In this document: positions 25,460-33,913 of the stretch, in pieces | Numbering within the stretch: the stretch's first letter is position 1 | Layout: each line of letters starts with the position of its first letter | DNA from: Abditibacteriota bacterium | GTDB lineage: Bacteria; Armatimonadota; UBA5829 | Reading direction: 5' to 3' | Length of the DNA: 64,000 nucleotides | Assembly: GCA_017552965.1 (NCBI GenBank) | Contig: JAFZNQ010000009.1 | Span: forward strand, 62,001-126,000 | Notes under the pieces: generated by a model | Told to the model about the DNA's origin: nothing | The model's input: the letters and a program-made list of their open reading frames with translations, nothing else | Databases searched by the model: none | Position numbers and translations under genes: made by a program

Positions 25460-26860
25460 TTACATGGTTTTGAGCAATCTGCAGCAATGGGGCGCCAGAG
25501 TGAGACCGTCTGTCACCACATCCTGTTGAGCCCACAGATCTCTGTAACGGCCTGACACGTCAAAATACGCGTCCTTCTCGCCCAGATTAAAAAAGGCCTC
25601 AAGGACCCGTCCGTCCGAAAGGGTCTTCCTGTATCGCTTTGTGAATGTATCTCCTTGTATCTCTACAGCCACCGGCTTGGCGGCGCAGGCAATATCCTGA
25701 TCCACGGCAATGACCTCATTGTTGCACAGGAGCGCTATGAGGAAATCATCGGCTCTGTCCAGCCTGCAGGATATCTGAATGGGAGAGTTGAACACGACTC
25801 TCATGGAGTATGCGGTCACCTGTTCATCCTCGGTGAGCTCGCAGGGCGAATCGTCATAATAGCCCACCTCCAGCATATCCAGATCATAAAAATGATATTT
25901 GCCTATATAGTCCAGCCATCTGTCGCTGTCCTTGATCACGTTGAGAAATATGGGCCAGCGGCAATCGGCATCTGCCTGACAACGCCAGGAATTGACGTAT
26001 GTGCGCCAATAGTCCCTGTAGGGAAAATCAGCCCACACGGTCACGCAATAGCCTATGTCCCTGTCGGCCTTGTCCAGAGCCTTTCTCATAATATCGGCGT
26101 TGACGGTGTCGGTGGGGCCCCAGTCATATTTCAGATAGTCTATCCCCCACTCCGTCCATTGGCGGACGTTGTTCTCTTCCAGGCGTTCGCAGCCTATGCC
26201 GCCCATGGTGTCGGCAAAGCGCAGGTCTCTGGGACCTCTGGTGCAGCCGGGATAATCGGCCCTGGGCGTATCGGCAAAGTTGCCCCAGCTGTGCATCATG
26301 GGCGATGAGTATATGCCGCAATGAAAGCCCATGCCGTGGAGCCGGCTGACCATCCCCTGCATGTCGGGAAACCTGTCATTGGGCTGTATGGCGTCAAAGG
26401 GCCCGCCGTATGCTCCCTGCCAGGAAGAGTCGATGTTGACGTAGTTATAGCCGCATTCGGATATGCCCAGCTCATCCATGAGAGCAGCGGTCTGCAGGAT
26501 ATCCTGCTCTGTGACCTGATTGCGAAAAGCGTTCCAGCTGGTAAAGCCCATGAGCGGAGTCGCCAGCACGTTGCCCTGCCCTATCTCCAGAGTCATGACC
26601 TTTTGGTCTGCGCCCTCAGGGTTATCGGCCCTGATGAGCACGGTGTATGAGCCGGGCTGCTCCGCGCTGCCGCTGATGATCCGCTTGTCGTCAAGACAGA
26701 GGCCCGATGGAAGACCCTCGCAGGTCACCGACATCGGCCCGGAGCCGGTGACCGGTATCCTGAAGAGAAAAGGCCTTCCCGGGGAAGCCCCGTATATGGC
26801 AGGAGTGTTGATACAGGGCTTGCCCTCAAAGGGCTTGCAGGGCGCGATCAGCGTATTCAT
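25460..26860 (-). CDS. Alpha-galactosidase-like glycoside hydrolase, GH27
   Basis: The 466-residue protein has a short Ig-like N-terminal domain (about residues 20-95, with GLPSGLCLDD and a following SGSAEQPGSYTVLI) and then a GH27 barrel: PLMGFTSWNAFRN, YVNIDSSWQG, GIYSSPMMHSWGN, the nucleophile motif DYLKYDWGP and the acid/base region YDLDMLEVG. GH27 enzymes release alpha-galactose or alpha-N-acetylgalactosamine; some act on beta-L-arabinopyranosides. No signal peptide is visible, so it should be cytoplasmic. The -10 element lies only 9 nt before the ATG, so the mRNA may be leaderless. Confidence 0.85.
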   Translation of the reverse strand: MNTLIAPCKPFEGKPCINTPAIYGASPGRPFLFRIPVTGSGPMSVTCEGLPSGLCLDDKRIISGSAEQPGSYTVLIRADNPEGADQKVMTLEIGQGNVLATPLMGFTSWNAFRNQVTEQDILQTAALMDELGISECGYNYVNIDSSWQGAYGGPFDAIQPNDRFPDMQGMVSRLHGMGFHCGIYSSPMMHSWGNFADTPRADYPGCTRGPRDLRFADTMGGIGCERLEENNVRQWTEWGIDYLKYDWGPTDTVNADIMRKALDKADRDIGYCVTVWADFPYRDYWRTYVNSWRCQADADCRWPIFLNVIKDSDRWLDYIGKYHFYDLDMLEVGYYDDSPCELTEDEQVTAYSMRVVFNSPIQISCRLDRADDFLIALLCNNEVIAVDQDIACAAKPVAVEIQGDTFTKRYRKTLSDGRVLEAFFNLGEKDAYFDVSGRYRDLWAQQDVVTDGLTLAPHCCRLLKTM

Positions 26861-26869
26861 GCTTTTTCA

Positions 26870-26875
26870 ATTATA
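26870..26875 (-). promoter_or_regulatory. -10 element very close to the GH27 start
   Basis: TATAAT (26875-26870 on the minus strand) is separated from the ATG (26860) by 9 nt, with no ribosome site between them. No clear -35 is present. Such spacing is seen for leaderless transcripts in Deinococcus and actinobacteria. Confidence 0.45.
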
Positions 26876-26915
26876 ATACTGTCCCGGAGAGAGAAATGTT
26901 TCGGCAAGCCGGGTC

Positions 26916-28271
26916 TCAGCTACGAATGACTCCGATGAGCTCTTCGCTCTTTTCCTTCATAAGGGCGGGAGTCCTGGCTTCCAGATTCAGCCTGATGAGA
27001 GGCTCCGTATTGGAAGCCCTTACGTTGAACCACCAGTCGTCAAACTCGGCCGAAAAGCCGTCCAGATGATAGGTAGCCTTAGCCTGAGGGGTATATATCT
27101 CCTCCAGCCTTTTCAGCACAGCTCCCGTATCCGCCACCTTGGAATTGATCTCCTTGGTCTTGTGATACCTTCTCAGAGGCGCAGCCAGCTCGCTGAGAGG
27201 CTTGCCTGTGGAGAGCATGAGCTTCAGGATATAGAGCAGGGCCAGATCGCCGTTGTCCGTGACGAAAAAGTTGCTGAAATAATAATGGCTGGACAGCTCT
27301 CCTGCGAAATAGCCGCCTTCCGCTCTCATCTGGGTCTTGATGGGACCATGGCCGACTCTGCACATCTTTGCTACGCCGCCGGATTCGGTAATGGCGTCCC
27401 GCACGGACCAGGAGGACCTCAAGTCATACATGATGGTCTTGCCGGGAGCGTCCTGCAGCATGGAACAGCCGATCAGAGCTGTGATGAAGTCGCCGGGGAC
27501 CACGTTGCCCTTTTCGTCAACAAAGCCCACTCTGTCCGCATCGCCGTCATAGGCCACGCCCAGATCGCACTTTTTATCCACCACAGTTTCCTTGAGCATG
27601 AGGAGAGTGTCCTCGTTCAGGGGATTTGCGGCATGGTTGGGGAAGGAGCCGTCGGGCCGCCAGTAGAGTCTTTCGGGCTCGTTTGCCAGCTTGGACAGCA
27701 GCGGGTCCAGAGTGATGCCGCCCATACCGTTGCCGCAGTCAACAGCCAGCCTGAGGCCCTTGATATCATAGAGATCGGCAGTCTTCAATACCAGATCGGC
27801 ATATCCGTCGGGGAGGTCAACGTCCACGGGCAGCCGGTTTCCATTTTTAGCCGGCTCTCCGTAAGCGGACTCTTCCGCGCAGCGCCACAGCACGTCATTG
27901 TCTATGACGCCCACAGCAGGCACGGCGCCTTTGAGGACTATCTTCATGCCGTTGTATTCCTTGGGATTGTGGCTGGCAGTCACCATGATCCCGCCTTCCG
28001 CCTCCAGCCTGTTGACAGCATAGTAATACAGGGGAGTCGAGGAAAGACCGATGTCATACACGTCGCAGCCCTGATCAATACAGCCGCTTACCAGAGCCCC
28101 GGCCAGCTCTTCACCGGTGAGACGCATATCATGGGCTATCACACAGGTCTTGCACCCGGCAATACTGACAAATGCTCTGGCGATATGATAAGCTGCATTG
28201 GCATCAAAATCCTCGGGCACCAGTCCGCGGATATCATAGGCTTTGAAAATAGATCTCTTGATATTGTTCAT
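26916..28271 (-). CDS. Phosphomannomutase/phosphoglucomutase
   Basis: This 451-residue alpha-D-phosphohexomutase has the four family motifs: the phosphoserine loop TASHNPKEYNGMKI, the metal loop YDGDADRVGFVD, the sugar-binding GELSSHYYF and the phosphate-binding RASNTEPLIRL. Length and motif forms are of the bacterial AlgC/ManB type, interconverting mannose- or glucose-6-phosphate and the 1-phosphates for cell-surface polysaccharides and nucleotide sugars. It lies 20 bp after mpg. Confidence 0.93.
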   Translation of the reverse strand: MNNIKRSIFKAYDIRGLVPEDFDANAAYHIARAFVSIAGCKTCVIAHDMRLTGEELAGALVSGCIDQGCDVYDIGLSSTPLYYYAVNRLEAEGGIMVTASHNPKEYNGMKIVLKGAVPAVGVIDNDVLWRCAEESAYGEPAKNGNRLPVDVDLPDGYADLVLKTADLYDIKGLRLAVDCGNGMGGITLDPLLSKLANEPERLYWRPDGSFPNHAANPLNEDTLLMLKETVVDKKCDLGVAYDGDADRVGFVDEKGNVVPGDFITALIGCSMLQDAPGKTIMYDLRSSWSVRDAITESGGVAKMCRVGHGPIKTQMRAEGGYFAGELSSHYYFSNFFVTDNGDLALLYILKLMLSTGKPLSELAAPLRRYHKTKEINSKVADTGAVLKRLEEIYTPQAKATYHLDGFSAEFDDWWFNVRASNTEPLIRLNLEARTPALMKEKSEELIGVIRS

Positions 28272-28291
28272 ACCGTTTCTCCGTATTATAT

Positions 28292-28870
28292 TCAGCGTTT
28301 ATAATGTGATACATAGTCCGTCATGGACTTGCAGTAAAACCTGTATTCCCATTCCCTGCCGCAGGAAATGCCTATCCTGGAGCCAGAAACTATTTCCGGC
28401 GGGTCATCTCCCCTGTCATAGACGGATATCAGACCGTCAAAGAGCCTGCGCCCCGAGGCTTCCCGGCCAATCCCAAAGGCCTTTGTCAGATTGGCAGGTC
28501 CCCGGGCAAGCAGCTTCTCGTCCCGGACTCCCCTTCTCTGACGCATGAGCTCGACGCCCCCTGTGGGCATAGCGGATCTGATGAGTACAGCCTCTCCCGT
28601 TCCGGCGGGAGCAGTGACTATATTCACGCACAGATGCAAGCCGTAAATCTGATACACGTATATGTGACCGGGAGCCAAAAACATATCCCGGTTTCTCTCC
28701 GTGAGGCCTCTGAAGGCATGGCAGGCCGGATCTCCGGAGAGATAGGCCTCTGTCTCTGTGATCACTCCGCTGACGCGGCCCTCCGGCGAATGGACCACCA
28801 GCAGCTTGCCCAGCAAATAACGGGCAGCGTTCAGAGTGTCGGACAGCTCTCCTATCCTGATACGTTTCAT
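28292..28870 (-). CDS. mpg: 3-methyladenine DNA glycosylase (AAG/MPG family)
   Basis: The 192-residue protein contains the catalytic segment ETEAYLSGDPACHAFRGLTERN-like signature, in which the first Glu of ETEAY activates water, plus GHIYVYQIYGLHLCVNIV and RGPANLTKAFGI typical of the AAG fold. It removes alkylated purines from DNA. Length is normal. It follows the SIS genes by 28 bp and precedes the phosphohexomutase. Confidence 0.93.
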   Translation of the reverse strand: MKRIRIGELSDTLNAARYLLGKLLVVHSPEGRVSGVITETEAYLSGDPACHAFRGLTERNRDMFLAPGHIYVYQIYGLHLCVNIVTAPAGTGEAVLIRSAMPTGGVELMRQRRGVRDEKLLARGPANLTKAFGIGREASGRRLFDGLISVYDRGDDPPEIVSGSRIGISCGREWEYRFYCKSMTDYVSHYKR

Positions 28871-28898
28871 ATAGCGTTTCTAGGCCGCCAGTCGGAGG

Positions 28899-29645
28899 CT
28901 ACATATAATGTATCCGGTCCTTGTTGCGCTCCAGCAGAGCCTTGTTGTATGCGTCGCCCTCATCCGTGTTGGCGGATATGAACACGGGAGCTTCCACTCC
29001 CTCGGCCGCCAGAATATCGCACACGGACACCGTGAGCTGATTGGCAATGGCTATGCCGGTGATACTGCTGACAGGACCTGCCATACCGTCTATCTTCACG
29101 CCGGCAGATACCACCGATATTTCCGAGCAGGAATCCCCGTAGGGAGCGCAGTTGTCAATGACTATGTCGCACAGCTCACAGAGCTTTTTGCCGGAAGAGT
29201 GCCTGCTCGTCACCCGGCGGGTATAGTCCATGGCTGTGATGCCGATCACCACCAGTCCCATATCCCGGGCCGCCAAAGCCATGTCCAGAGCCACTGCGTT
29301 CCTGCCGCTGGTGCTCACTATGATGATCACGTCTCCCTTTTTGGCGGGAGAGCTCTCCATCAACACCCGGCCATAGCCTTCTATGCGTTCAATGCGGCTG
29401 GTCATGGTCATGGGTCTTACGTCCAGATTCATACCGTGAGGCACTATGGGGTTGACCAGCATCAGACCGCCGGTGCGGTACACCATTTCCATGGTCACGA
29501 TAAAGGAATGGCTGGCACCGAAGGAAAATATCTGCCTGCCGTCCCTGATGGCGTCGGCCATAGCCTGCGCCGCAGACTGTATGTTGTCGGACTGTGTCCG
29601 GTCCAGCTTGTCCAGATAACGGGAGACCTCTTGGATATAACGCAT
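28899..29645 (-). CDS. SIS domain protein (UPF0309-like), copy 2
   Basis: The 248-residue protein has a sugar isomerase (SIS) fold: FSFGASHSF near residue 41, IIIVSTSGRNAVALDMA (phosphosugar loop STSG) and VVIGITAMDYT. A conserved DNCAPYGDSC segment follows. The proteins called UPF0309 have this layout and are presumed to bind phosphosugars. It is adjacent (1 bp) to a second SIS gene at 29647-30375 with the same domain order, so the two probably arose by duplication and may form a heteromer. Cytoplasmic; substrate unknown. Confidence 0.8.
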   Translation of the reverse strand: MRYIQEVSRYLDKLDRTQSDNIQSAAQAMADAIRDGRQIFSFGASHSFIVTMEMVYRTGGLMLVNPIVPHGMNLDVRPMTMTSRIERIEGYGRVLMESSPAKKGDVIIIVSTSGRNAVALDMALAARDMGLVVIGITAMDYTRRVTSRHSSGKKLCELCDIVIDNCAPYGDSCSEISVVSAGVKIDGMAGPVSSITGIAIANQLTVSVCDILAAEGVEAPVFISANTDEGDAYNKALLERNKDRIHYM

Positions 29646-29646
29646 T

Positions 29647-30375
29647 CTAATACCCCGTCTCGTTGAAGCGCTTGATACAGGCGTCGTAAAAGTCCTTGCC
29701 GTCCTTGCCGTTGATGGATTTGAACATGGTGGGCTTTACTCCCTCCTGATTCAGCTTTTCCACCGCGCTCCCTATGATAAGCCAGCTGCCGATTAGAGCG
29801 GACATGCCCGATATAGGGATGATATTGTAGTCATACCAGGGGGTCTTGACGCAGGCATCTCCGTAAGGGGTACCCAGATCTATGACTGCGTGGCATACGT
29901 CGCACAGCCTTTTGCCGGAGGGGTGCAGGCTCTGTACCTCCGCGGTGTAAGTGAGGGACGTAAAGCCTATGACCACTATCCCCTTTTCAGCCGCGGCAAG
30001 AGCTACTTCCACCGGGACGGAGTTCCGTCCGGACACGGAGCCCAGCATCAGGATATCTCCGGCTCTCATGTTGGACAGCTCTACGGCAGCCCTGACCTTC
30101 TTCAGCTCATTGTCGGGAGAAGCGGCCTTGCGGACTTCGGGCTCGGAAGAGTCTATGCTGACGCCGAATTCGAAGTTGCGTATAAAGGCGGGACCGCCGG
30201 CTCTGTTGATCAGGTCCTTTTCGTTGTAGTGGCCTATCTTGTACAGATACACCAGACCGCCGTTCTTCACAGACTTTGCGATAAGAGCCGCGGCGTTGTC
30301 TATGACGTCCTTTTGTTTTTGTTCATAAAAATTGGTGATAGCCCGGACGTTGTCCAGTATGTCGTAAAATATCAT
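29647..30375 (-). CDS. SIS domain protein (UPF0309-like), copy 1
   Basis: This 242-residue paralogue of the next gene shares GRNSVPVEVALAAAEKG (where the copy has GRNAVALDMA), VVIGFTSLTYT, HPSGKRLCDVCHAVID and APYGD-like GTPYGDAC. The first phosphosugar loop reads LGSVSGRNS rather than STSGRNA, and the GASHS loop is replaced by YKIGHYNEKD, so the two copies may differ in ligand. It overlaps plsY by 4 bp, giving translational coupling. No signal peptide. Confidence 0.78.
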   Translation of the reverse strand: MIFYDILDNVRAITNFYEQKQKDVIDNAAALIAKSVKNGGLVYLYKIGHYNEKDLINRAGGPAFIRNFEFGVSIDSSEPEVRKAASPDNELKKVRAAVELSNMRAGDILMLGSVSGRNSVPVEVALAAAEKGIVVIGFTSLTYTAEVQSLHPSGKRLCDVCHAVIDLGTPYGDACVKTPWYDYNIIPISGMSALIGSWLIIGSAVEKLNQEGVKPTMFKSINGKDGKDFYDACIKRFNETGY

Positions 30376-30995
30376 GTATTGTCCTCTGTATTTATCTCGG
30401 CCCTCTTGCCGAATTTGTTTTCAGTTCCGTTTTTGAGCCGCCGGAAATTGGGTATATGCTTCAGCACTATAGCCACAAACAATAGGCCCACCACCAGCTT
30501 GTATGCAAGAGGCATGGGCGGCGACTGCCACAGAAGAGTCATGACAAACACGCCGAAGGTGGCGATACAGGACCCCACCGACACGTATCTGCATATGATC
30601 AGCACCAGCACAAAGATGGCAAGCCCCAGCAGCGCTATGATGTAATTGTAGCCGAATATGACGCCCAGACTGGTAGCCACTCCCTTGCCGCCTCTGAATT
30701 TCAGGAAAAAGGAAAACGAATGGCTGAGCACAGCCACTGCGCCGGCCAGTATCACCAGCCAGGGAGACAGCCCGGCCCTTGACGCCAGAAACACAGGGAC
30801 AAAGCCCTTGGAGACGTCCAGCAAAAAAGATACGGAGCCCCACACGGGTCCCAATATGCGCAGGACGTTGGTGGCGCCGATGTTGCCGGAGCCGTAGTTC
30901 CTGATATCTATGTTTTTGACCAGCTTGCCTATAATGAACCCAAAGGGGATCGCGCCGAATACAAAAGCAAAGAGCATCACTCCCGCAATGGTCAT
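30372..30995 (-). CDS. plsY: Glycerol-3-phosphate acyltransferase PlsY
   Basis: PlsY transfers an acyl group from acyl-phosphate to glycerol-3-phosphate, the first step of phospholipid synthesis. The 207-residue protein has about seven membrane segments and the three family motifs: YGSGNIGATNVLR, FRGGKGVATSLG and a final VGLLFVAIVLKHIPN. In-frame sequence upstream of ATG 30995 overlaps der and is not part of the protein. It begins 1 bp after der. Confidence 0.94.
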   Translation of the reverse strand: MTIAGVMLFAFVFGAIPFGFIIGKLVKNIDIRNYGSGNIGATNVLRILGPVWGSVSFLLDVSKGFVPVFLASRAGLSPWLVILAGAVAVLSHSFSFFLKFRGGKGVATSLGVIFGYNYIIALLGLAIFVLVLIICRYVSVGSCIATFGVFVMTLLWQSPPMPLAYKLVVGLLFVAIVLKHIPNFRRLKNGTENKFGKRAEINTEDNT

Positions 30996-30996
30996 G

Positions 30997-32319
30997 TCAT
31001 CTGCCTCCTCTTTCCTTTTTGGCCTGCCTGAACACCAGTACAAGAGGCGTGCCTTCGTATGAATACACCTTGCGGATGCAGTTCTCCAGGTATCTCTTGT
31101 AGGAAAAGTGCACCAGCTTGGTATCGTTGACATTGACGACTATCCTGGGAGGCTTTACCTCTACCATGGAAGCGTATTTGATCTTCAGCTCCCTGCCCTT
31201 TCTGGAAAAGGGATGAGCGTCCACGGCGTTCTGGAGGATCCTGTTGAGCTCGCCGGTGGAGATGCGCATGGAATGATATGCGCATATGTCTATGGCTGTA
31301 TCCACGGCGGCGGGCACGCCCTTGCCAGTGAGGGCAGAGGTGAACACTATGGGCGCATAGCTCATAAAGGGCAGCTGAGCTCTGACACTGTCGGCATACT
31401 CCTTGATGGCTTCGTCCGTGACCAGATCCCATTTGTTGACCACTATCATGCAGGCCCTGCCGGAATCATGAGCAAAGCCGGCCACCCTCTTGTCGCCGTC
31501 CCTGAGTCCCTCGTTGCCGTCTATGACTATCATGGTCACGTCCGACCGCTCCATGGCTCTGATGGCCCTGAGCACCGTGTAGTACTCGATGCTTCCCTGT
31601 ATCTTGCCCGCTTTTCTGATGCCGGCGGTATCCACCAGGGACACCTTTTTGCCCTTGTGTTCAAAAAGGCTGTCGATAGCGTCTCTGGTAGTGCCGGCCA
31701 CGTCCGAGACGATCACTCTGTCCCGGCCCAGGATAGCGTTGACCATGGAGGACTTGCCTACGTTGGGCCTGCCTACCACGGCTATCTTGACTATATCCTC
31801 TTCTTCTCCGTCGGTCTCCCTGTCGGGCATGGCTGCCACGATCTGATCCAGCAGATCTGCCACGCACCTTCCGTTCAGGGCGGATATGGGCACCAGAGTC
31901 TCGAAGCCCAGCTCATAAAACTCTGCGCTGTCCCAGGATCTGTTGTCATTGTCGGCCTTGTTGGCCGCCACGATGACCGGCTTGCCGCAGCCTCTGAGCT
32001 TCTTGGCTACCTCGTAATCCAGAGGCGAAGAGCCGCAGGAGGAGTCCACCACGAATACCAGCACGTCGGCTTCTTCCAGAGCGGCGGCAGCCTGCTGGGT
32101 CACGGACTTGTGGATGGGATCTTCGTCATTGAAGACTATCCCGCCCGTATCCACTATGACAAACTCTCTGCCGTTCCAGTCTGCCTCGGCATAGATGCGG
32201 TCCCGGGTAACGCCTATCTGATCTTCGATGATGGACAGACGGTAGCCTATGATCCTGTTGAACAGAGTCGACTTGCCTACGTTGGGCCTGCCGACTATGG
32301 CCACTAAAGGTTTGTCCAT
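30997..32319 (-). CDS. der: Ribosome biogenesis GTPase Der (EngA)
   Basis: The 440-residue protein has two tandem GTPase domains, each with a P-loop (GRPNVGKSTLF near residue 9 and GRPNVGKSSMVN near 181), G3 motifs DTGG and DTAG, and G4 motifs NKAD and NKWD, plus the C-terminal KH-like domain (HFSYKRYLENCIRKVYSYEGTPL). Der is needed for 50S assembly. The ATG directly follows the stop of the small upstream gene, so they are co-translated. Confidence 0.96.
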   Translation of the reverse strand: MDKPLVAIVGRPNVGKSTLFNRIIGYRLSIIEDQIGVTRDRIYAEADWNGREFVIVDTGGIVFNDEDPIHKSVTQQAAAALEEADVLVFVVDSSCGSSPLDYEVAKKLRGCGKPVIVAANKADNDNRSWDSAEFYELGFETLVPISALNGRCVADLLDQIVAAMPDRETDGEEEDIVKIAVVGRPNVGKSSMVNAILGRDRVIVSDVAGTTRDAIDSLFEHKGKKVSLVDTAGIRKAGKIQGSIEYYTVLRAIRAMERSDVTMIVIDGNEGLRDGDKRVAGFAHDSGRACMIVVNKWDLVTDEAIKEYADSVRAQLPFMSYAPIVFTSALTGKGVPAAVDTAIDICAYHSMRISTGELNRILQNAVDAHPFSRKGRELKIKYASMVEVKPPRIVVNVNDTKLVHFSYKRYLENCIRKVYSYEGTPLVLVFRQAKKERGGR

Positions 32320-32649
32320 TTATTCTGCGACCAGATCCTTGGGGTCCACCAGTATGGTGTAGTCTATCTTGTACTGCTTCTGTTCGCCGGTCATGTTTCT
32401 CTTGGCTTCCTCGGACAGAGAGTTGAGCCATCTCTCCCTTTCCAGCTTTTCCAGCTCCTGGTGACGCTTCTGGAAATCGGGTCTGAGGCTGTCAAGATCC
32501 ACGTTGACGCACACGCTGCCGTCCCGGTTGATCTTCATCACAGTGCCCCTGAGACCGCCGAAATACTCAAAATACAGCTGATTATCTATATCTTCATCAG
32601 TCACAGGTCTTTTTACGATACTGACTCTGTCGCCTGATCTCACGCTCAT
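32320..32649 (-). CDS. Small SH3-like (KOW-type) protein upstream of der, function unknown
   Basis: The 109-residue protein from ATG 32649 has an N-terminal half with the look of a small beta barrel (SGDRVSIVK, FGGLRGTVMKINRDGSVCVNVD) and a charged helical stretch (FQKRHQELEKLERERWL). The GDRV..G..G.V...D pattern is seen in KOW/SH3-like RNA-binding proteins. I do not recognise the family. Alternative starts are ATG 32652 and an upstream ATG at 32679; 32649 has the best-placed AGAGGTG site. It is the first gene of the der-plsY operon. Confidence 0.6.
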   Translation of the reverse strand: MSVRSGDRVSIVKRPVTDEDIDNQLYFEYFGGLRGTVMKINRDGSVCVNVDLDSLRPDFQKRHQELEKLERERWLNSLSEEAKRNMTGEQKQYKIDYTILVDPKDLVAE

Positions 32650-32683
32650 CATACACCTCTTACTTGGTAAAATACTCATATAT

Positions 32684-32692
32684 ATTATATCA
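32684..32692 (-). promoter_or_regulatory. Extended -10 promoter for the der operon
   Basis: On the minus strand TGTGA precedes TATAAT (32689-32684), forming a TRTGn extended -10. A weak TTGGTT lies 18 bp upstream. Predicted start near 32677, about 28 nt before the ATG. Confidence 0.6.
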
Positions 32693-32760
32693 CATCAGAG
32701 GCCCAAAAACCAAACTCCCCCACGCATGCAGCAGAGTCTCGGACGTCATAGCCCCGGGGC

Positions 32761-32792
32761 AAAAAAAAGCAGAGAGCGCCACGTCTCTCTGC
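32761..32792 (-). terminator. Intrinsic terminator of the zinc-ribbon/SPFH operon
   Basis: On the minus strand GCAGAGAG (32792-32785), an 8-nt loop and CTCTCTGC (32776-32769) form a perfect 8-bp stem followed by eight T residues (32768-32761). Confidence 0.9.
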
Positions 32793-32806
32793 CTGAAGGC
32801 GACAGC

Positions 32807-33904
32807 CTATTTGTGAGTGAAGTAATATATGACTCCGATGATGATAAGGCCGATGACGATGGCCAGAGCCACCTTCCAGGGCGATACGGGAGCCTTGCCG
32901 CTCACTTTGCCTGTCTGTCCGTTGACCGTGAACTGGTATATCTTGCCTTCATACTTGAAGCTGGACATCCAGACCGGCAGGAGCAGATACTTGTAAGTGA
33001 TATGCGAATACTCCGTTTCGATATTCAGGTTCCTGACCTGATTGGTGGAGTATTTCCTGCGGATCTTTTCGGTAATGCCGTTGCGGATCTTTTCCTTGAT
33101 GGTGGTCTTGGCTTTTTGCCATGCATCCTTAATGCCCACGGAATAGCGTTCGCAGGCAAAGCCGGATATATATTTTGGCTCATAGGCCACGTTGTTTTCG
33201 GTATTGAAGGGCTCTATACCGGAGAGTATGCCCGCGTCATACTTGTTGGTGCCTATGACCAGCTCGTCGTCTATGTCCATCTGGAAAGTGCCTCTGGTCT
33301 TATGCCAGGTGGTCTCCTTGTTGCCGTCCTTGTCCTGTTCTTCCTCTCCGTATTCGGCCGTGTAGTCCGAATCGGTCTGGGTATCAAAGGTCCAGTAAGG
33401 CAGGTATATTCCTTTGAACTGGCGGGCGTGGGCGCCGGACTTGCAGGCGTTGGGACAGAAAAGCAGAGAACCGATCCACTTTCTGAAGTTTTCATCGGCA
33501 GTCTTCTGGTCCAGTTTGAAGGGCACTATACCCCCGGGAGCAATGGAAGTCTGATCAGACGCTTCCATGATCTGATTGGAGCCGCAGTAAGGGCACTCTC
33601 CGGCTATCTGCATAGCGTCATATATCATTTCGCCGCCGCAGGACTTGCACACCACGGTTTTTGTGGCTACACCCCAGTCGCAATTGGCAGTATGCTCCGC
33701 ATCATCAAAGTCTTGCTCCTCCGCTCTTTTGGGCTTGTGGTCTCCGTCATTATCAGGCGCAGCTATATCCTCTTTGTAGTCGCAATACGGACATTTCATG
33801 CCGCCACTGGAAGGATCATAATCCATTACCCCTCCGCACTGCGGGCATTTTTTATCGGTGCTTTCGTTGGTGGATACTACATTTGAATCAAATTCGTCAG
33901 CCAT
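32807..33904 (-). CDS. Zinc-ribbon protein with C-terminal membrane anchor (YdjG-like)
   Basis: The 365-residue protein opens with a zinc ribbon CPQCGG...CPYCD (about residues 20-42) and a second ribbon CKSCGG...CPYCGS (about 85-108). A conserved middle domain (GIVPFKLDQKTADENFRKW, YLPYWTFD, YKYLLLPVWMSSFKY) and a single C-terminal membrane segment (345-362) follow. This is the architecture of B. subtilis YdjG, encoded in ydjFGHI with a PspA homologue and an SPFH protein. Here the SPFH gene is directly upstream (9 bp), but no PspA gene is nearby. Probably part of a membrane-associated complex. Ends at a strong terminator. Confidence 0.82.
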   Translation of the reverse strand: MADEFDSNVVSTNESTDKKCPQCGGVMDYDPSSGGMKCPYCDYKEDIAAPDNDGDHKPKRAEEQDFDDAEHTANCDWGVATKTVVCKSCGGEMIYDAMQIAGECPYCGSNQIMEASDQTSIAPGGIVPFKLDQKTADENFRKWIGSLLFCPNACKSGAHARQFKGIYLPYWTFDTQTDSDYTAEYGEEEQDKDGNKETTWHKTRGTFQMDIDDELVIGTNKYDAGILSGIEPFNTENNVAYEPKYISGFACERYSVGIKDAWQKAKTTIKEKIRNGITEKIRRKYSTNQVRNLNIETEYSHITYKYLLLPVWMSSFKYEGKIYQFTVNGQTGKVSGKAPVSPWKVALAIVIGLIIIGVIYYFTHK

Positions 33905-33913
33905 AGCTCGCTC

